A DNA stretch of 64,000 nucleotides from Phycisphaerae bacterium. Its GTDB lineage: Bacteria > Planctomycetota > Phycisphaerae > Sedimentisphaerales > Anaerobacaceae. The translations under genes and the position numbers were made by a program. The stretch lies in the NCBI GenBank assembly GCA_030601845.1, contig JAUWAY010000003.1, positions 49,846 to 113,845 of the forward strand, in the 5' to 3' direction. Below, piece by piece: positions 34,244 through 43,438 of the stretch; the first letter of the stretch is position 1; each line of letters opens with the position of its first letter. The notes beneath the pieces were generated by a model. It made no database searches. It saw only the letters and a list, made by a program, of their open reading frames with translations, and was not told the DNA's origin.

Positions 34244-35185
34244 ATGGTGACCAGAAGAAAACGAGCAAGAAGCAAGACGAAGAGAATATCATTCAAGCTC
34301 GGCGCATCAAAAAGAAAGAAACGGCGAAAGGTAGCTTACTGGCCGAGCTTGTCGGGCATTTTGAAAGTGTTGGCGGCAGTTTCCGTCCTTGCTGCCGTGG
34401 CGGTCGTCTTTGTATTCCTGGAAAAATACGTTAAAGAAAATGTCCCTGTTTCGGAAAAAATTGGCTCTCTGGAATTGTTGGGTGTCCCTACCTGGGTTAA
34501 CGAAGCGTTGGAAAAAAGGATTTACGCTGCAGCCAAAGCCGGCGATGTGGATTTAAGACTTGATGAAGATGCAGCCCGCTTGGTTCAAACCAATCTTGAG
34601 CGAGAAGTTGTCTGGCTTGATGAAGTAAAAGTGCGGATTACTCATAATCGTCTGCTCATCGAAGCCAAGTGGCGAAAGCCGCTGGCTCTGGTTAAATCAG
34701 GTCTGCATAAATTCTACGTTGACTCTGATTTAGTTGTGCTGGATTTTGTGCCGATACCGGACCTGCCCATCGTAGAAGTGAAAGGGCTGTCGGCAGCAAG
34801 GAAAGTACCAGCACAAGGTGAAGTCTGGCAAAAAGATGACCTTGCTGCGGCTGTGGCTATATTGGACCGGCTCGACCAGAGGGATAAAATCGGGGCATAT
34901 GAAAAACCGTTGCTTTCTGAAATCGACAGCATCGATGTAAGCAACTTCAACGGCCGGCAAAACAGCCAGGCCTCACATATTATTCTATACACAAAGGACA
35001 ATACCGAAATTATCTGGGGGGTTGAGCTCGGCACCTGGCAGCAGTATCTGGAAGCTACCGATGAGCAAAAAATCGCCAAACTTTACTGGTATTACGAAGA
35101 ATACGGCTCGCTGCTGAATAGCGCAAAATATATCAATCTACGCGACCCGCAGGATGACATTCCGCTGCCGATTGACAAATATTAG
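34244..35185 (+). CDS. ftsQ: FtsQ/DivIB-like cell-division protein
   Basis: A 313-residue bitopic membrane protein in the position of ftsQ. A very basic cytoplasmic tail (VTRRKRARSKTKRISFKLGASKRKKRRK) is followed by one membrane helix (LKVLAAVSVLAAVAVVFVFL, about residues 45-65) and a periplasmic POTRA-like and beta domain (DEVKVRITHNRLLIEAKWRK). FtsQ links early and late divisome proteins in most bacteria. The next gene is on the opposite strand: there is no ftsA or ftsZ here, as expected for planctomycetes. Sequence similarity to FtsQ is weak, so the name rests on topology and neighbours. Confidence 0.75.
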   Translation: MVTRRKRARSKTKRISFKLGASKRKKRRKVAYWPSLSGILKVLAAVSVLAAVAVVFVFLEKYVKENVPVSEKIGSLELLGVPTWVNEALEKRIYAAAKAGDVDLRLDEDAARLVQTNLEREVVWLDEVKVRITHNRLLIEAKWRKPLALVKSGLHKFYVDSDLVVLDFVPIPDLPIVEVKGLSAARKVPAQGEVWQKDDLAAAVAILDRLDQRDKIGAYEKPLLSEIDSIDVSNFNGRQNSQASHIILYTKDNTEIIWGVELGTWQQYLEATDEQKIAKLYWYYEEYGSLLNSAKYINLRDPQDDIPLPIDKY

Positions 35186-35622
35186 CCGCTGACAAAGCTG
35201 CTCAACGCCGTAGGCAGGTCGGTATAACGATAGGGGATTCGGAACTTCGTACAGAGCGATTTAAATTTCTTCAGGACGGATTCGGTCAATCTGCTTTGAA
35301 AATCCGGCGAAGCTTTGCAGCAGAAGATTCTACAGCCGGCAAAGCGATATTCGTAAATGCTGCATTTGCCATCAATATTGTAGGGACATCGGCTCGTCGG
35401 CATTGCCTTTATGTTCTCAGCGGCTAAGTTTGCAGCCAGGTACATCAGCTCCGGAGTAGTAACAAACAAACGGTGGTCGAATTGAGCAAAGTCGCAACAG
35501 TTGCCGCAGGCGCTGCACTGCCCGGCCAGGTCGCTGTAACGGCGGGTTTGCAAGTCCAGCCGGTTGTAAATCTCAGCTACTCTCTCAAGGAGCTGATTGT
35601 TTGTTCCGTGTCCTGCCACCAT
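35182..35622 (-). CDS. YkgJ-type cysteine cluster protein
   Basis: A small protein (about 146 residues) with the cysteine pattern QCSACGNCCDF, SRCPYNIDGKCSIYEYR and AGCRIFCC, characteristic of the zinc- or iron-chelating YkgJ-like (UPF0153) family of unknown function. The start is uncertain: ATG 35622 overlaps the upstream gene by 46 bases, and later TTG/GTG starts are possible. It is a diverged neighbour of the next gene in the same family, and its end overlaps ftsQ from the other strand by four bases. Confidence 0.75.
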   Translation of the reverse strand: MVAGHGTNNQLLERVAEIYNRLDLQTRRYSDLAGQCSACGNCCDFAQFDHRLFVTTPELMYLAANLAAENIKAMPTSRCPYNIDGKCSIYEYRFAGCRIFCCKASPDFQSRLTESVLKKFKSLCTKFRIPYRYTDLPTALSSFVSG

Positions 35623-36137
35623 TTTTTGTTCTTCTTGATTTTTTCTATTTCCTCGAAGCTGTAGAATTTGCCGCGATTGATGCCGGGGCACTTTTGGGCC
35701 ACTTTGTTCCAGGCATCCAGATTGGTCACATTCTCAGGCCAAAAGGGCCAGATTCTGCATTGGCTCGGCCGAACAGGATAAATCATACATATTTTTTGCC
35801 CTCCGTGTAATCCGTGAGGGCCACCGCTTTGCGGGCCTTCGCCTCGCCGAAGCGGGCTACGTCCCCGCGAAAGCGGGAACCCAAATCCGTGGTTCAAAAA
35901 TATGCAATCTCTTGTACTCGGCTGTTCAATAATCGTTGTTCGCAGTCCGATGCGTTTGAGATATTCCTGCCGCACCTGTTCGGTCGTCTTCTTCAGAAAA
36001 TCAGCAATGAGTGCAATCTCCGGTCTGGTGACCCAGATATAACCAGTGCCCGGCCCGGCACAGCATCCGCCGCACTGCATACACTCAAAATGCAGACCAC
36101 CAACGTACCAGGGAGTTTTCTTAACCACAGATTTCAC
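35577..36137 (-). CDS. YkgJ-type cysteine cluster protein with a repeat insertion
   Basis: A 186-residue member of the same cysteine-cluster family: FECMQCGGCCAGPGTGYIWV, CIFLN, then CMIYPVRPSQCRIWPFWPEN and a conserved CPGI end. Between CIFLN and GQKICMIYPV about 30 residues (GFPLSRGRSPLRRGEG and following) are encoded by dispersed repeats (35804-35895), where family members have only a few residues. Function unknown; metal binding is likely. It runs directly into the smaller YkgJ-like gene and is preceded by the MNT/HEPN pair on the same strand. Confidence 0.8.
   Translation of the reverse strand: MKSVVKKTPWYVGGLHFECMQCGGCCAGPGTGYIWVTRPEIALIADFLKKTTEQVRQEYLKRIGLRTTIIEQPSTRDCIFLNHGFGFPLSRGRSPLRRGEGPQSGGPHGLHGGQKICMIYPVRPSQCRIWPFWPENVTNLDAWNKVAQKCPGINRGKFYSFEEIEKIKKNKKWWQDTEQTISSLRE
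35804..35895. repeat. compound dispersed repeat inside a YkgJ-type gene
   Basis: AATCCGTGAGGGCCACC, GGGCCTTCGCCTCGCCGAAG and CCCGCGAAAGCGGGAACCCA are three repeat types set end to end; CCCGCGAAAGCGGG is a perfect hairpin that recurs near 60868. All are read in frame in the gene. Confidence 0.75.
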
Positions 36138-36141
36138 TAAT

Positions 36142-36519
36142 TTATTTTTTGTTTAACCACTGGGCGACTGTATTCACAAACTCTTTTCCGCTCTGAAGCA
36201 TTTGTTTGGCTTCCGTCTCTGATATAACAAAGGTGTATTCATAGTCGCCTACCTGTCTTTTCTCAAATGCTCGGTTAAGTTCCCTGCCCATTTCTTTCGG
36301 AAAGACACCTGCCTTGACGAAATGCTCTCCGAAGGCAGAAATTACCCCTTTATGAGATGAAAATGAGAGATTTTTGGTAAGCAGTACCGCCTGAGCACAA
36401 TAGAACATAGCATAGTAAGTTCTTGAAACGGAAGATTCGCAATCTCCGTCCCTCAGTAATATCTCCGCACTTTTAAGATACCGCTGCGCGCGTTTAATCA
36501 GGGCCGTCGCTTCTTTCAT
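36142..36519 (-). CDS. HEPN-domain protein (probable toxin, second pair)
   Basis: A 125-residue HEPN protein: SVSRTYYAMFYCAQAVLL, then SSHKGVISAFGEHFVKAGVF and AFEKRQVGDYEY. It is clearly related in pattern to the HEPN at 22816 but diverged. It overlaps the preceding MNT gene by four bases and ends five bases before the YkgJ-type gene. No stranded gene tail is visible around this second pair. Confidence 0.85.
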   Translation of the reverse strand: MKEATALIKRAQRYLKSAEILLRDGDCESSVSRTYYAMFYCAQAVLLTKNLSFSSHKGVISAFGEHFVKAGVFPKEMGRELNRAFEKRQVGDYEYTFVISETEAKQMLQSGKEFVNTVAQWLNKK

Positions 36520-36830
36520 GCTGGCACTCCTTCCCTGCGTATATTCAGCAGCAATGGGCTGTTGACCGAAGCGTAATCCTTCTCTGAGACAGGATAAACT
36601 GATATCAACACGCCATAGTTAAGATTGATCTCCGTAACTATATCTATCATCCGGTCTATTTCCTTGCCTGGTACGACATCACTTTCGAGCACAACTGCCA
36701 GGTCAATATCCGAATCCTGCGTTGCTTCTCCTATTGCCCAGGAGCCGTAGAGAATGATATTTTTCAGCTTTTTGCCGTATAATCTTTCGGCGCCTTTCTT
36801 GAATTCTTTAAGTATCTGGTCTATTTCCAT
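36516..36830 (-). CDS. MNT-type nucleotidyltransferase (probable antitoxin, second pair)
   Basis: A 104-residue minimal nucleotidyltransferase: NIILYGSWAIGEATQDSDID then LAVVL, with the GS and DxD active-site residues. It probably counteracts the HEPN protein encoded next. Order and ATGA overlap are the same as in the pair at 22505-23211. A good promoter lies 40 bases upstream. Confidence 0.87.
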   Translation of the reverse strand: MEIDQILKEFKKGAERLYGKKLKNIILYGSWAIGEATQDSDIDLAVVLESDVVPGKEIDRMIDIVTEINLNYGVLISVYPVSEKDYASVNSPLLLNIRREGVPA

Positions 36831-36869
36831 GATTTACTTCCGGTTATTCTGCGTGGTTTCTCTGCTAAA

Positions 36870-36898
36870 ATTATACAGCAATCGGCCCGGCATATCAA
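36870..36898 (-). promoter_or_regulatory. promoter of the second MNT/HEPN pair
   Basis: On the minus strand TTGATA (36898-36893), 17 bases, TATAAT (36875-36870). Perfect -10 and five of six -35 bases make it the strongest predicted promoter in the window. It may also serve the two YkgJ-type genes further downstream. Confidence 0.75.
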
Positions 36899-36910
36899 TC
36901 GCTGTTTGCT

Positions 36911-36940
36911 CGTCATTGCGAGCGAAGCGAAGCAATCTCA
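36911..36940. repeat. GTCATTGCGAGCGAAGCGAAGCAATC element
   Basis: GTCATTGCGAGCGAAGCG followed by AAGCAATC. This short repeat is widespread across unrelated bacteria and can pair its ends (ATTGC/GCAAT). Further copies at 30678 and 50118. Confidence 0.8.
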
Positions 36941-36956
36941 TATTGAATATCGGATT

Positions 36957-37754
36957 TCACTTGCGATTATTCCCACCGGACCACTCTTTGAATTTGCCAA
37001 CTCCGAGGCTCACAGCATGGCAAGCAAAGAAAACTTTCATCTTGTACTGTTCTACCTTTTCGCTCATTTTTAGAGTATTCAAAGCTTCTTGGACTTCTGG
37101 AAACCTTACCTTTAAGTCGTCACAATCAAACATCCCACTTACGCGATTTATTGCATTTGGTGAAGGCAGCCGTAGTTTCAGCCAATTTTCTGCATATTTT
37201 TTATCTTCCAGTATTCCCGCTTTTCTCATTACTCGTTTTGCAACATTGCCTAATAATACCAAAGCCTTTATATCAGGCTTCCAAGCGGTAAAAATTTCTT
37301 TCCAAAACTTCGCTGCTTTGGCCTGCATTTGCTCATCTGGATTCACATTTTCGCCATTACTCTTGTGAGTCCACGGCACCGCATTACTTATGGCAACCTC
37401 GTCAAGGCTTAACTTTAGCTTAGCTCCTTCGAAAATTGCTTGCAGCGCAAGTTTAATTGTTCCATTGTCCCATGGCCCAATACCTATCTTTTCCGGTTCA
37501 TCCGGATAGGGTGGCCTTGGTTCCTTTCCTCCGAGCCGAGTCATTCGTTGAGTAGGCGTCAGTTGCTGCAACCATTTAGCATACCTTTCTTCTTTATTTC
37601 TAATAACCTGCGATTCGGCGAGAACTAAAATGCCATTCCAGTTTTTTGGTTTATACGGCAGATATGGCTCAGTGAATATTACGTTTTCACGGGCATCCGC
37701 TGTGTATTTTTTACACACCTCTAATAAGGTTTTTTCTTTATCTTTATTCCACAC
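36957..37754 (-). CDS. uracil-DNA glycosylase-fold protein (probable)
   Basis: A 265-residue protein with the layout of the uracil-DNA glycosylase superfamily: NGILVLAESQ near the start, VAISNAVPWTHK in the middle, IKALVLLGNVAKRV, and RLPSPNAINRVSG near the end, the last being like the HPS-type loop. The specific substrate cannot be told. It could be a DNA repair glycosylase or a mobile-element enzyme. It lies downstream of ilvD on the same strand. Confidence 0.65.
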   Translation of the reverse strand: MWNKDKEKTLLEVCKKYTADARENVIFTEPYLPYKPKNWNGILVLAESQVIRNKEERYAKWLQQLTPTQRMTRLGGKEPRPPYPDEPEKIGIGPWDNGTIKLALQAIFEGAKLKLSLDEVAISNAVPWTHKSNGENVNPDEQMQAKAAKFWKEIFTAWKPDIKALVLLGNVAKRVMRKAGILEDKKYAENWLKLRLPSPNAINRVSGMFDCDDLKVRFPEVQEALNTLKMSEKVEQYKMKVFFACHAVSLGVGKFKEWSGGNNRK

Positions 37755-37787
37755 TTCACAATCTCCTATTTTTGCCAGCCTTGAACA

Positions 37788-39455
37788 TTACCACTTCAAT
37801 ACTGCTCCGGTGTCGGCGCTGGTGGCCATTGAGGCGTATTTTGCAAGGTAGCCCTGCGTTATTCGTGGGGCCGGCGGCTTCCAATCTTTTCGTCTTTCAG
37901 CTAACTCGCCATCAGATAGTTTTACGTTTATCTTGTTGTTCGGGATATCAATTTCTATTATGTCACCATCTTTTAGTAGTCCTATGGGACCGCCTACCGC
38001 TGCTTCAGGACTTATGTGGCCGATGCAGGCACCTCTTGTTCCGCCGCTAAATCTGCCGTCCGTAATCAGCGCAACAGATTCGCCGAGTCCAGCGCCCATA
38101 ATGTAACTTGTGGGATTTAACATCTCCTGCATACCCGGCCCGCCCTTTGGGCCTTCATAGCGAACCACCACAACATCGCCGGATTTCACTTTGCCGGCCA
38201 AAATGCCGTCGCAGGCCTCTTCATGGCTTTCGAAAATAACAGCCGGGCCGGTGTGAGTCAGCATTGGCGGAGCGACACCTGCGGACTTAACCACGCAGCC
38301 GTCCGGAGCGAGGTTGCCCGTCAGGATTGCCAGACCGCCGGTCGCCGAGTACGCATTATCGAGCGGATGAATGACCTCCGGATTTTTAATTTCGGCATCG
38401 GCTATATTTTCGCCGAGCGTCTTGGCCGTTACCGTCAGACAACCGGTATTAAGAAGGTCTGGAACCTTGCTGATTTCTTTTAATATTGCACTTACGCCGC
38501 CGGCCGCATCAACGTCCTCCATATGAAACTTGCTTGAAGGTGACACTTTGCAGATATTAGGACATTTCGCGCTAATCGCATTTATCCGCTGCAGGTCGTA
38601 TTTGATGCCGGCCTCATTAGCAACCGCCAATGTATGCAGGATGGTATTCGTCGAGCCGCCCATCGCCATATCCAGAACAAGGGCGTTATCCAGCGATTTT
38701 TCGTTGACTATATCCAGTGGTTTGATGTCCTTTTCAACCAGGGACATAATCTGTTTGCCTGCTGCCTTGTAAAGCTCCTGGCGCTTCGGATCGACCGCCA
38801 GGATTGTCCCATTGCCCGGCAGGGCCATCCCAATCGCCTCGCATAAACAGTTCATCGAGTTGGCTGTGAACATTCCGGAACAGCTTCCCTGCCCCGGGCA
38901 GGCTGTGCGCTCAAGTTCCTTTAATTGCTCTTCACTGATTTTGCCGGCGTTGAATTCGGCGATAGCTTCAAATACGTATGCAATGTCGATTATCTTTCCA
39001 TCTTTTGTTTTTCCGGCTGCCATAGGCCCGCCGGAGACAAAAATCGCTGGGATGTTCAGCCGAACCGCCGCCATTAACATACCCGGTATGATTTTGTCGC
39101 AGTTGGGAATACAAACCAGCCCGTCAAAACAGTGCGCGCGTGCCATAGTCTCGACCGAGTCGGCGATAATTTCTCGCGAAGCCAGAGAATATTTCATGCC
39201 CGTATGGCCCATAGCAATACCATCGCAGACAGCTATGGTATTAAATTCAAACGGAGTTCCGCCCGCCTGGCGAACCGCCTCGCGGGCAACTCGTGCCACC
39301 TTGTTGAGGTGAACGTGACCCGGCACTATTTCGCAGAAGCTGTTGGCAATGCCGATGAACGGCTTGCTAATGTCGGCATCAGTAAGACCGCAGGCACGAA
39401 GCAAACCCCTGTGCGGCGCCCGCTGAAAACCTTTTTTAACCGTATCGCTTATCAT
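37788..39455 (-). CDS. ilvD: dihydroxy-acid dehydratase
   Basis: Iron-sulfur dehydratase of valine/isoleucine synthesis. The 555-residue protein has [71 protein letters not shown] and [20 protein letters not shown], with the three cluster cysteines in the expected places. ATG 39455 has AAAGGAAAAG upstream. No other ilv gene is in the window. Confidence 0.97.
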   Translation of the reverse strand: MISDTVKKGFQRAPHRGLLRACGLTDADISKPFIGIANSFCEIVPGHVHLNKVARVAREAVRQAGGTPFEFNTIAVCDGIAMGHTGMKYSLASREIIADSVETMARAHCFDGLVCIPNCDKIIPGMLMAAVRLNIPAIFVSGGPMAAGKTKDGKIIDIAYVFEAIAEFNAGKISEEQLKELERTACPGQGSCSGMFTANSMNCLCEAIGMALPGNGTILAVDPKRQELYKAAGKQIMSLVEKDIKPLDIVNEKSLDNALVLDMAMGGSTNTILHTLAVANEAGIKYDLQRINAISAKCPNICKVSPSSKFHMEDVDAAGGVSAILKEISKVPDLLNTGCLTVTAKTLGENIADAEIKNPEVIHPLDNAYSATGGLAILTGNLAPDGCVVKSAGVAPPMLTHTGPAVIFESHEEACDGILAGKVKSGDVVVVRYEGPKGGPGMQEMLNPTSYIMGAGLGESVALITDGRFSGGTRGACIGHISPEAAVGGPIGLLKDGDIIEIDIPNNKINVKLSDGELAERRKDWKPPAPRITQGYLAKYASMATSADTGAVLKW

Positions 39456-39551
39456 TTCTTTTCCTTTCCACAAAAATGGTTTATAAAGTAAACAAAAAAG
39501 CTCAAAAAGCCGATTTTAACTATTAGCCGAGCATAAATAAAGCAAAATCGG

Positions 39552-39579
39552 TTGTCTCTGGCTGGGTAGAATGTATAAT
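39552..39579 (+). promoter_or_regulatory. promoter of the lipoprotein pair
   Basis: TTGTCT, 16 bases, TATAAT, about 50 bases before the first lipoprotein gene. It lies in the divergent gap with ilvD, where CCGATTTT and AAAATCGG form an inverted repeat that could be a binding site. Confidence 0.6.
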
Positions 39580-39627
39580 AACAGTCTGAATTCGCTACAG
39601 AATCAAAATTATTAGGGAGATTGAATA

Positions 39628-40611
39628 ATGATGTCAGACAGAATTTTCAGTTGGTTGGCGAATGTTTCAGTTTGCTTGCTGATTCTGACAGCAGGCTGCG
39701 CCGGTCCCGCCGGGGACACCGCTACTCTGGCATTGAAATTTACTCCGCAGGATTCAACAACTTATAAGGTGATAACAGAGATGGAAGATAGCGTTAGATT
39801 TGAGGGCTCCTTACCAAACGGGATCCCTTCTAAGAAGGGTTCTCGTAATCACAACAGAATCGAAATGACCTTTAGCCAGCGGATACAAGGTATCGACGAC
39901 GAAGGCAATGCCGTTGTGGAGATTACAATCAAATGGCTAAAATATGTCTCTATATATAGAAACAGTGTCGTCCTGGACTTCGACAGCTCCAGGGAAAAGG
40001 ACCAGGACAAACCAATGGCAAAGTTAATCGGACAAGGTTACACGATAGAAATTGCACCCACAGGCGAAGTTACAAAGGTTATTGACGTAAAACAGGCAGA
40101 CAAGGCGGTCAGAAGCGCTCCTTCGCCACCCAAAATAGCATTAAGGTTGCTTATCCCGGGTGTGATTATGGAACGCCACGGGACTGTGACCCTGCCGGTT
40201 ACCGATAAAAACCAACTACGCACAGGTGACGGCTGGAGCTGCATAAAGGCCTTTGATTTCCGTATGATGGGCTCAAAATCGTATGAACGAATTTATACGC
40301 TAAAAGAAATCAGGGACACAGAAGGTCGGCAGATTGGCATTGTCGAAATGAATGCTATCCCAAGCTCGGAAATGGCGGAGCAACTGCACAAAGAACAGCC
40401 GATGGGCGATTTTTCAAAGATGTTCGACAACACCGAAACATATACCGGCCGGATGGAGTTGGATTTGAGTGCCGGAAAAGTGGAAAAATATTTTGAAAAA
40501 CTGCAGTCGGAGTGGATTGCCGTCGACCCGTCGGCTGGACAGGAAGACAAAGAACCTGCTGTGCTGAAAATGGCTGCTACTCGTTTCTACAGTCTTGAGA
40601 AAATTGATTAA
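39628..40611 (+). CDS. lipoprotein of unknown function (first of a pair)
   Basis: A 327-residue exported lipoprotein: signal peptide WLANVSVCLLILTAGC with lipobox. The mature part is beta-rich: FTPQDSTTYKVITEMED near the start and IAPTGEVTKVIDV in the middle. The plan, with a statement of a conserved DxxG turn, recurs in the next gene (VGPTGEIEDYSQL), so the two are distant paralogs. Planctomycete genomes have many such DUF6263-like lipoproteins. GGGAG lies eight bases before the ATG. Confidence 0.75.
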   Translation: MMSDRIFSWLANVSVCLLILTAGCAGPAGDTATLALKFTPQDSTTYKVITEMEDSVRFEGSLPNGIPSKKGSRNHNRIEMTFSQRIQGIDDEGNAVVEITIKWLKYVSIYRNSVVLDFDSSREKDQDKPMAKLIGQGYTIEIAPTGEVTKVIDVKQADKAVRSAPSPPKIALRLLIPGVIMERHGTVTLPVTDKNQLRTGDGWSCIKAFDFRMMGSKSYERIYTLKEIRDTEGRQIGIVEMNAIPSSEMAEQLHKEQPMGDFSKMFDNTETYTGRMELDLSAGKVEKYFEKLQSEWIAVDPSAGQEDKEPAVLKMAATRFYSLEKID

Positions 40612-40691
40612 CTCAAGTGCTGGTGATTGGTGAGTAGTAATTATTTGACTATTTAACCAATTAACCATTTAACCAGTGAAAGGAAGTAACA

Positions 40692-41660
40692 TTGAAAACG
40701 GTACTAACAATTATTACTACGTCCCTGTTGCTGGGCGTCTTTGCGGGTTGCAATGGCGCTGCTGGGGAAAAAGAACTGTTTAGCGTAGACTTCCAGGAAG
40801 CTCAAACATTGCGATACAAGTTTGTTTCCAGCAGGGATATTGAGGTTGACTGGGACCCGACAGGAAGGATGTCCAAATCAAATAAGAACAGGGTGGCCAA
40901 ATCATCCGAGTCGATGGAAATGGTCGTTGCCTACACGCCTATTGAAGTAGACCCCTATGGCCTCACAACTATCAAGGCAGCCTGCAAATCGGTTAAGGTC
41001 AGGCGAAGCTCGCGCGAAGGCCGACAAAAAGACGCCATAGAAAGTCTCTCTGGCAAAACTTTCACGTTCACTGTCGGCCCCACAGGCGAAATAGAAGACT
41101 ATTCGCAATTAGACAATTTGATCAAAGAAATTGGTAAAAAGGCGTTTCGGCCGGGTAGAGCAAGAATTAAAGAACCCGATATGATAGGTGACTTTCTTGC
41201 TACACAGTGGTTCCTGTGGGATTCGGTTTCAAGCATAGAAAAACCTGTTGAAGGTGTATCGGTTGGCCAAACCTGGGGGTCAAAACTGTCCGTACCTACC
41301 CCGATGGTGTCACGGCAGGCAAGAGATGTTACCTACACACTTGATGAAATCCGCCAGACCGACAAAGGGCGACTTGCCATGATAAACAGTACTTATTCAC
41401 TTTCCAAATCCGTGCCGGACGGCTGGCCAATACCTTATTCCGGCAGATTCCAAATGAGCGGGACGTTCGGATTTCTGCAAAGATACAGATTTCTGGATTT
41501 ACAAGGCCAGGGCGAGGAACTGTTTAATATAGATGCCGGCCGAACAGAGCAGTACGACCAGCAGTACCAATTGAAAGTGGAGGCCGTTTTGCCAATGGGT
41601 ATCAACGCAAAACCACGGATAACTATCAGACAAAAATTGACAATGCAGCTTCTCGAATAA
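40692..41660 (+). CDS. lipoprotein of unknown function (second of a pair)
   Basis: A 322-residue lipoprotein with signal peptide VLTIITTSLLLGVFAGC. The body has FQEAQTLRYKFVSSRDIEV, FTVGPTGEIEDYSQLDN and VGQTWGSKLSVPTPM, matching the layout of the preceding protein. The start is a TTG with AGGAAG seven bases upstream. The 80-base gap between the two genes is made of AACCAATT/AACCATTT repeats. Confidence 0.75.
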   Translation: MKTVLTIITTSLLLGVFAGCNGAAGEKELFSVDFQEAQTLRYKFVSSRDIEVDWDPTGRMSKSNKNRVAKSSESMEMVVAYTPIEVDPYGLTTIKAACKSVKVRRSSREGRQKDAIESLSGKTFTFTVGPTGEIEDYSQLDNLIKEIGKKAFRPGRARIKEPDMIGDFLATQWFLWDSVSSIEKPVEGVSVGQTWGSKLSVPTPMVSRQARDVTYTLDEIRQTDKGRLAMINSTYSLSKSVPDGWPIPYSGRFQMSGTFGFLQRYRFLDLQGQGEELFNIDAGRTEQYDQQYQLKVEAVLPMGINAKPRITIRQKLTMQLLE

Positions 41661-41708
41661 CTGGTAACCATTTAACCAATTACCATAAATAGCGGAGGTA
41701 AATGCAGA

Positions 41709-42233
41709 TTGGAACGCGAAAACCTATGGGCACCGTGGCGAATTAAATATATTCAGGGTTTGAGCAAGGGGCCTCAATTTGCGAGCGGCGATTGCTTTAT
41801 CTGCCACAACTTCAAGAACCCGCAGGATGATGACAAAAATCTGGTGCTGTGGCGAACAGACAAAAGCATTACCATTCTCAATCAATTCCCTTACAACAAC
41901 GGGCATTTACTGATAGCCCCGGCCCGACATATCCCCGACCTAGAGAAGGCGAGCGATGAAGAAATGCTGGAATTGACCAAGCTGGTCAGAGAATCGCAAA
42001 AGGCGCTGTCGCTGGCGATAAAACCTCATGGCTTCAATGTCGGTATGAATTTCGGCCGATGTGCCGGAGCGGGCCTGCCCGAACATCTGCACATTCATCT
42101 GGTACCTCGATGGGATGGAGACACCAACTTTATGAGCGTGTGTAGTAACACCGACGTTATCAGCCAGAGCTTGACCGAGCTTCTTGAGCAACTAAAACAG
42201 ATAAGCAAAGAGCACAACTTTCCCGGCTTGTAA
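41709..42233 (+). CDS. HIT-family nucleotide hydrolase/transferase
   Basis: A 174-residue histidine-triad protein, probably acting on dinucleoside polyphosphates (Ap4A-like). The start LWAPWRIKYIQG and CFICHNF suit the branch of HIT proteins with an N-terminal zinc-binding pair; NGHLLIAPARHIPDLEKA and the triad HLHIHLVPRW follow. A TTG start at 41709 has GGAGG ten bases upstream. Similar HIT genes often lie next to dgt or membrane-lipid genes. Confidence 0.88.
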   Translation: MERENLWAPWRIKYIQGLSKGPQFASGDCFICHNFKNPQDDDKNLVLWRTDKSITILNQFPYNNGHLLIAPARHIPDLEKASDEEMLELTKLVRESQKALSLAIKPHGFNVGMNFGRCAGAGLPEHLHIHLVPRWDGDTNFMSVCSNTDVISQSLTELLEQLKQISKEHNFPGL

Positions 42234-42234
42234 G

Positions 42235-42268
42235 ATAGCATATAGCAGATAGCGTATAGCAGATAGAA
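42235..42268. repeat. ATAGCAG heptad repeat
   Basis: ATAGCAT, ATAGCAG, ATAGCGT, ATAGCAG, ATAGAAA in exact seven-base steps between the HIT gene and dgt. A related run is at 55078-55098. Confidence 0.75.
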
Positions 42269-42301
42269 AGAGGAAAACTAAAGATTATACGGACACGAAA
42301 T

Positions 42302-43396
42302 ATGTCTGAGAAAATTGCTGGTTACGCAGTCAGCGAAGAGAAAAGCCGGGGTCGAATGTTTGCAGAAAAGCCGCACCCGTATCGCTCCGACTTTGAACGC
42401 GACCGCGACCGCATAATCCACTGCTCGGCGTTTCGCCGGCTGGAAGGCAAGACGCAGGTCTTCACGCCCGGCCTGGACGACTATTACCGCACCCGCCTTA
42501 CTCACAGCATCGAAGTAGCACAGATAGGAAGGACCATCGCCAAAGAGCTTCGGCTAAACGAGAGTCTCACCGAGGCGATATGCCTGGCACACGACTTGGG
42601 ACACCCGCCCTTCGGGCACGCCGGTGAAGAAGTCCTCAATGATTTGATGAGCGAATTCGGCGGATTTGAACACAACCGCCAAACGCTGCGAGTGGTTGAC
42701 CTGCTCGAACATCCATATCCGGATTTTACCGGCCTGAATCTTATGTATGAGACTCGTCTGGGATTGGCCAAGCACCGAAGCACATACGATAAACCGCAGG
42801 ATGGCGATTTCTGTGAGGCAAACTGTTCTCTTGAGGGCCAGGTTGCCGATATGGCCGACCGTATCGCTTATAACTGCCACGACCTTGAAGACGGCCTGCG
42901 GGCCGGGGTGATTAACAGTGAGCAATTAGAAAATATCGAGATTTTCACCGAAGCGCAAAGCCGGATAAACGCTAATGCAATTAAAGACCAGACCATCCGC
43001 CGAACAAGAACCGCAAAAACAATCATCGACAAGCTCGTTAGCGACTGTATCGATGTGAGTAAAAATGCTATTGCAGAAGGCAACATAAAAAAAGTTGAAG
43101 ATGTATATACTGCAAGCAAAATGTTAATTGTGCTTTCACCCGAAAACGGAGCCAAGCTTGTTGAATTAGAGAAGTTTTTACTGGCGAACTTTTATCAGCA
43201 TAAATCACTGAAACACACAGCGGACAAAGTTAAATATTGGCTTGAGCAACTTTTCGAAAGACTCTGTCAACAACGAGAGCTAATGCCCGGCTATTTTCAG
43301 CGATTGTCAGCTGAAGAAGGTCTTCAGCGAACGGCATGTGACTACATTGCGGGTATGACCGACAGCTTTTGCTTGAAAATGCTCAAAAAAATCTAA
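42302..43396 (+). CDS. dgt: deoxyguanosinetriphosphate triphosphohydrolase-like protein
   Basis: HD-domain dNTP triphosphohydrolase, which trims deoxynucleotide pools. The 364 residues show [37 protein letters not shown] (first HD histidine), [16 protein letters not shown] (HD pair), and [19 protein letters not shown]. Length and the missing extra segments fit the dGTPase type 2 subfamily. Secure family call; substrate range is open. Confidence 0.93.
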   Translation: MSEKIAGYAVSEEKSRGRMFAEKPHPYRSDFERDRDRIIHCSAFRRLEGKTQVFTPGLDDYYRTRLTHSIEVAQIGRTIAKELRLNESLTEAICLAHDLGHPPFGHAGEEVLNDLMSEFGGFEHNRQTLRVVDLLEHPYPDFTGLNLMYETRLGLAKHRSTYDKPQDGDFCEANCSLEGQVADMADRIAYNCHDLEDGLRAGVINSEQLENIEIFTEAQSRINANAIKDQTIRRTRTAKTIIDKLVSDCIDVSKNAIAEGNIKKVEDVYTASKMLIVLSPENGAKLVELEKFLLANFYQHKSLKHTADKVKYWLEQLFERLCQQRELMPGYFQRLSAEEGLQRTACDYIAGMTDSFCLKMLKKI

Positions 43397-43438
43397 ATCT
43401 TTGACTAACCATTTCCTTTCCGTTATCTTTCAGCAATT

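Noticed and set aside
36142..36956. A stranded gene tail around the second MNT/HEPN pair
   Set aside because: I compared both sides with the ends of the YkgJ-type and glycosylase-fold genes and found no match.
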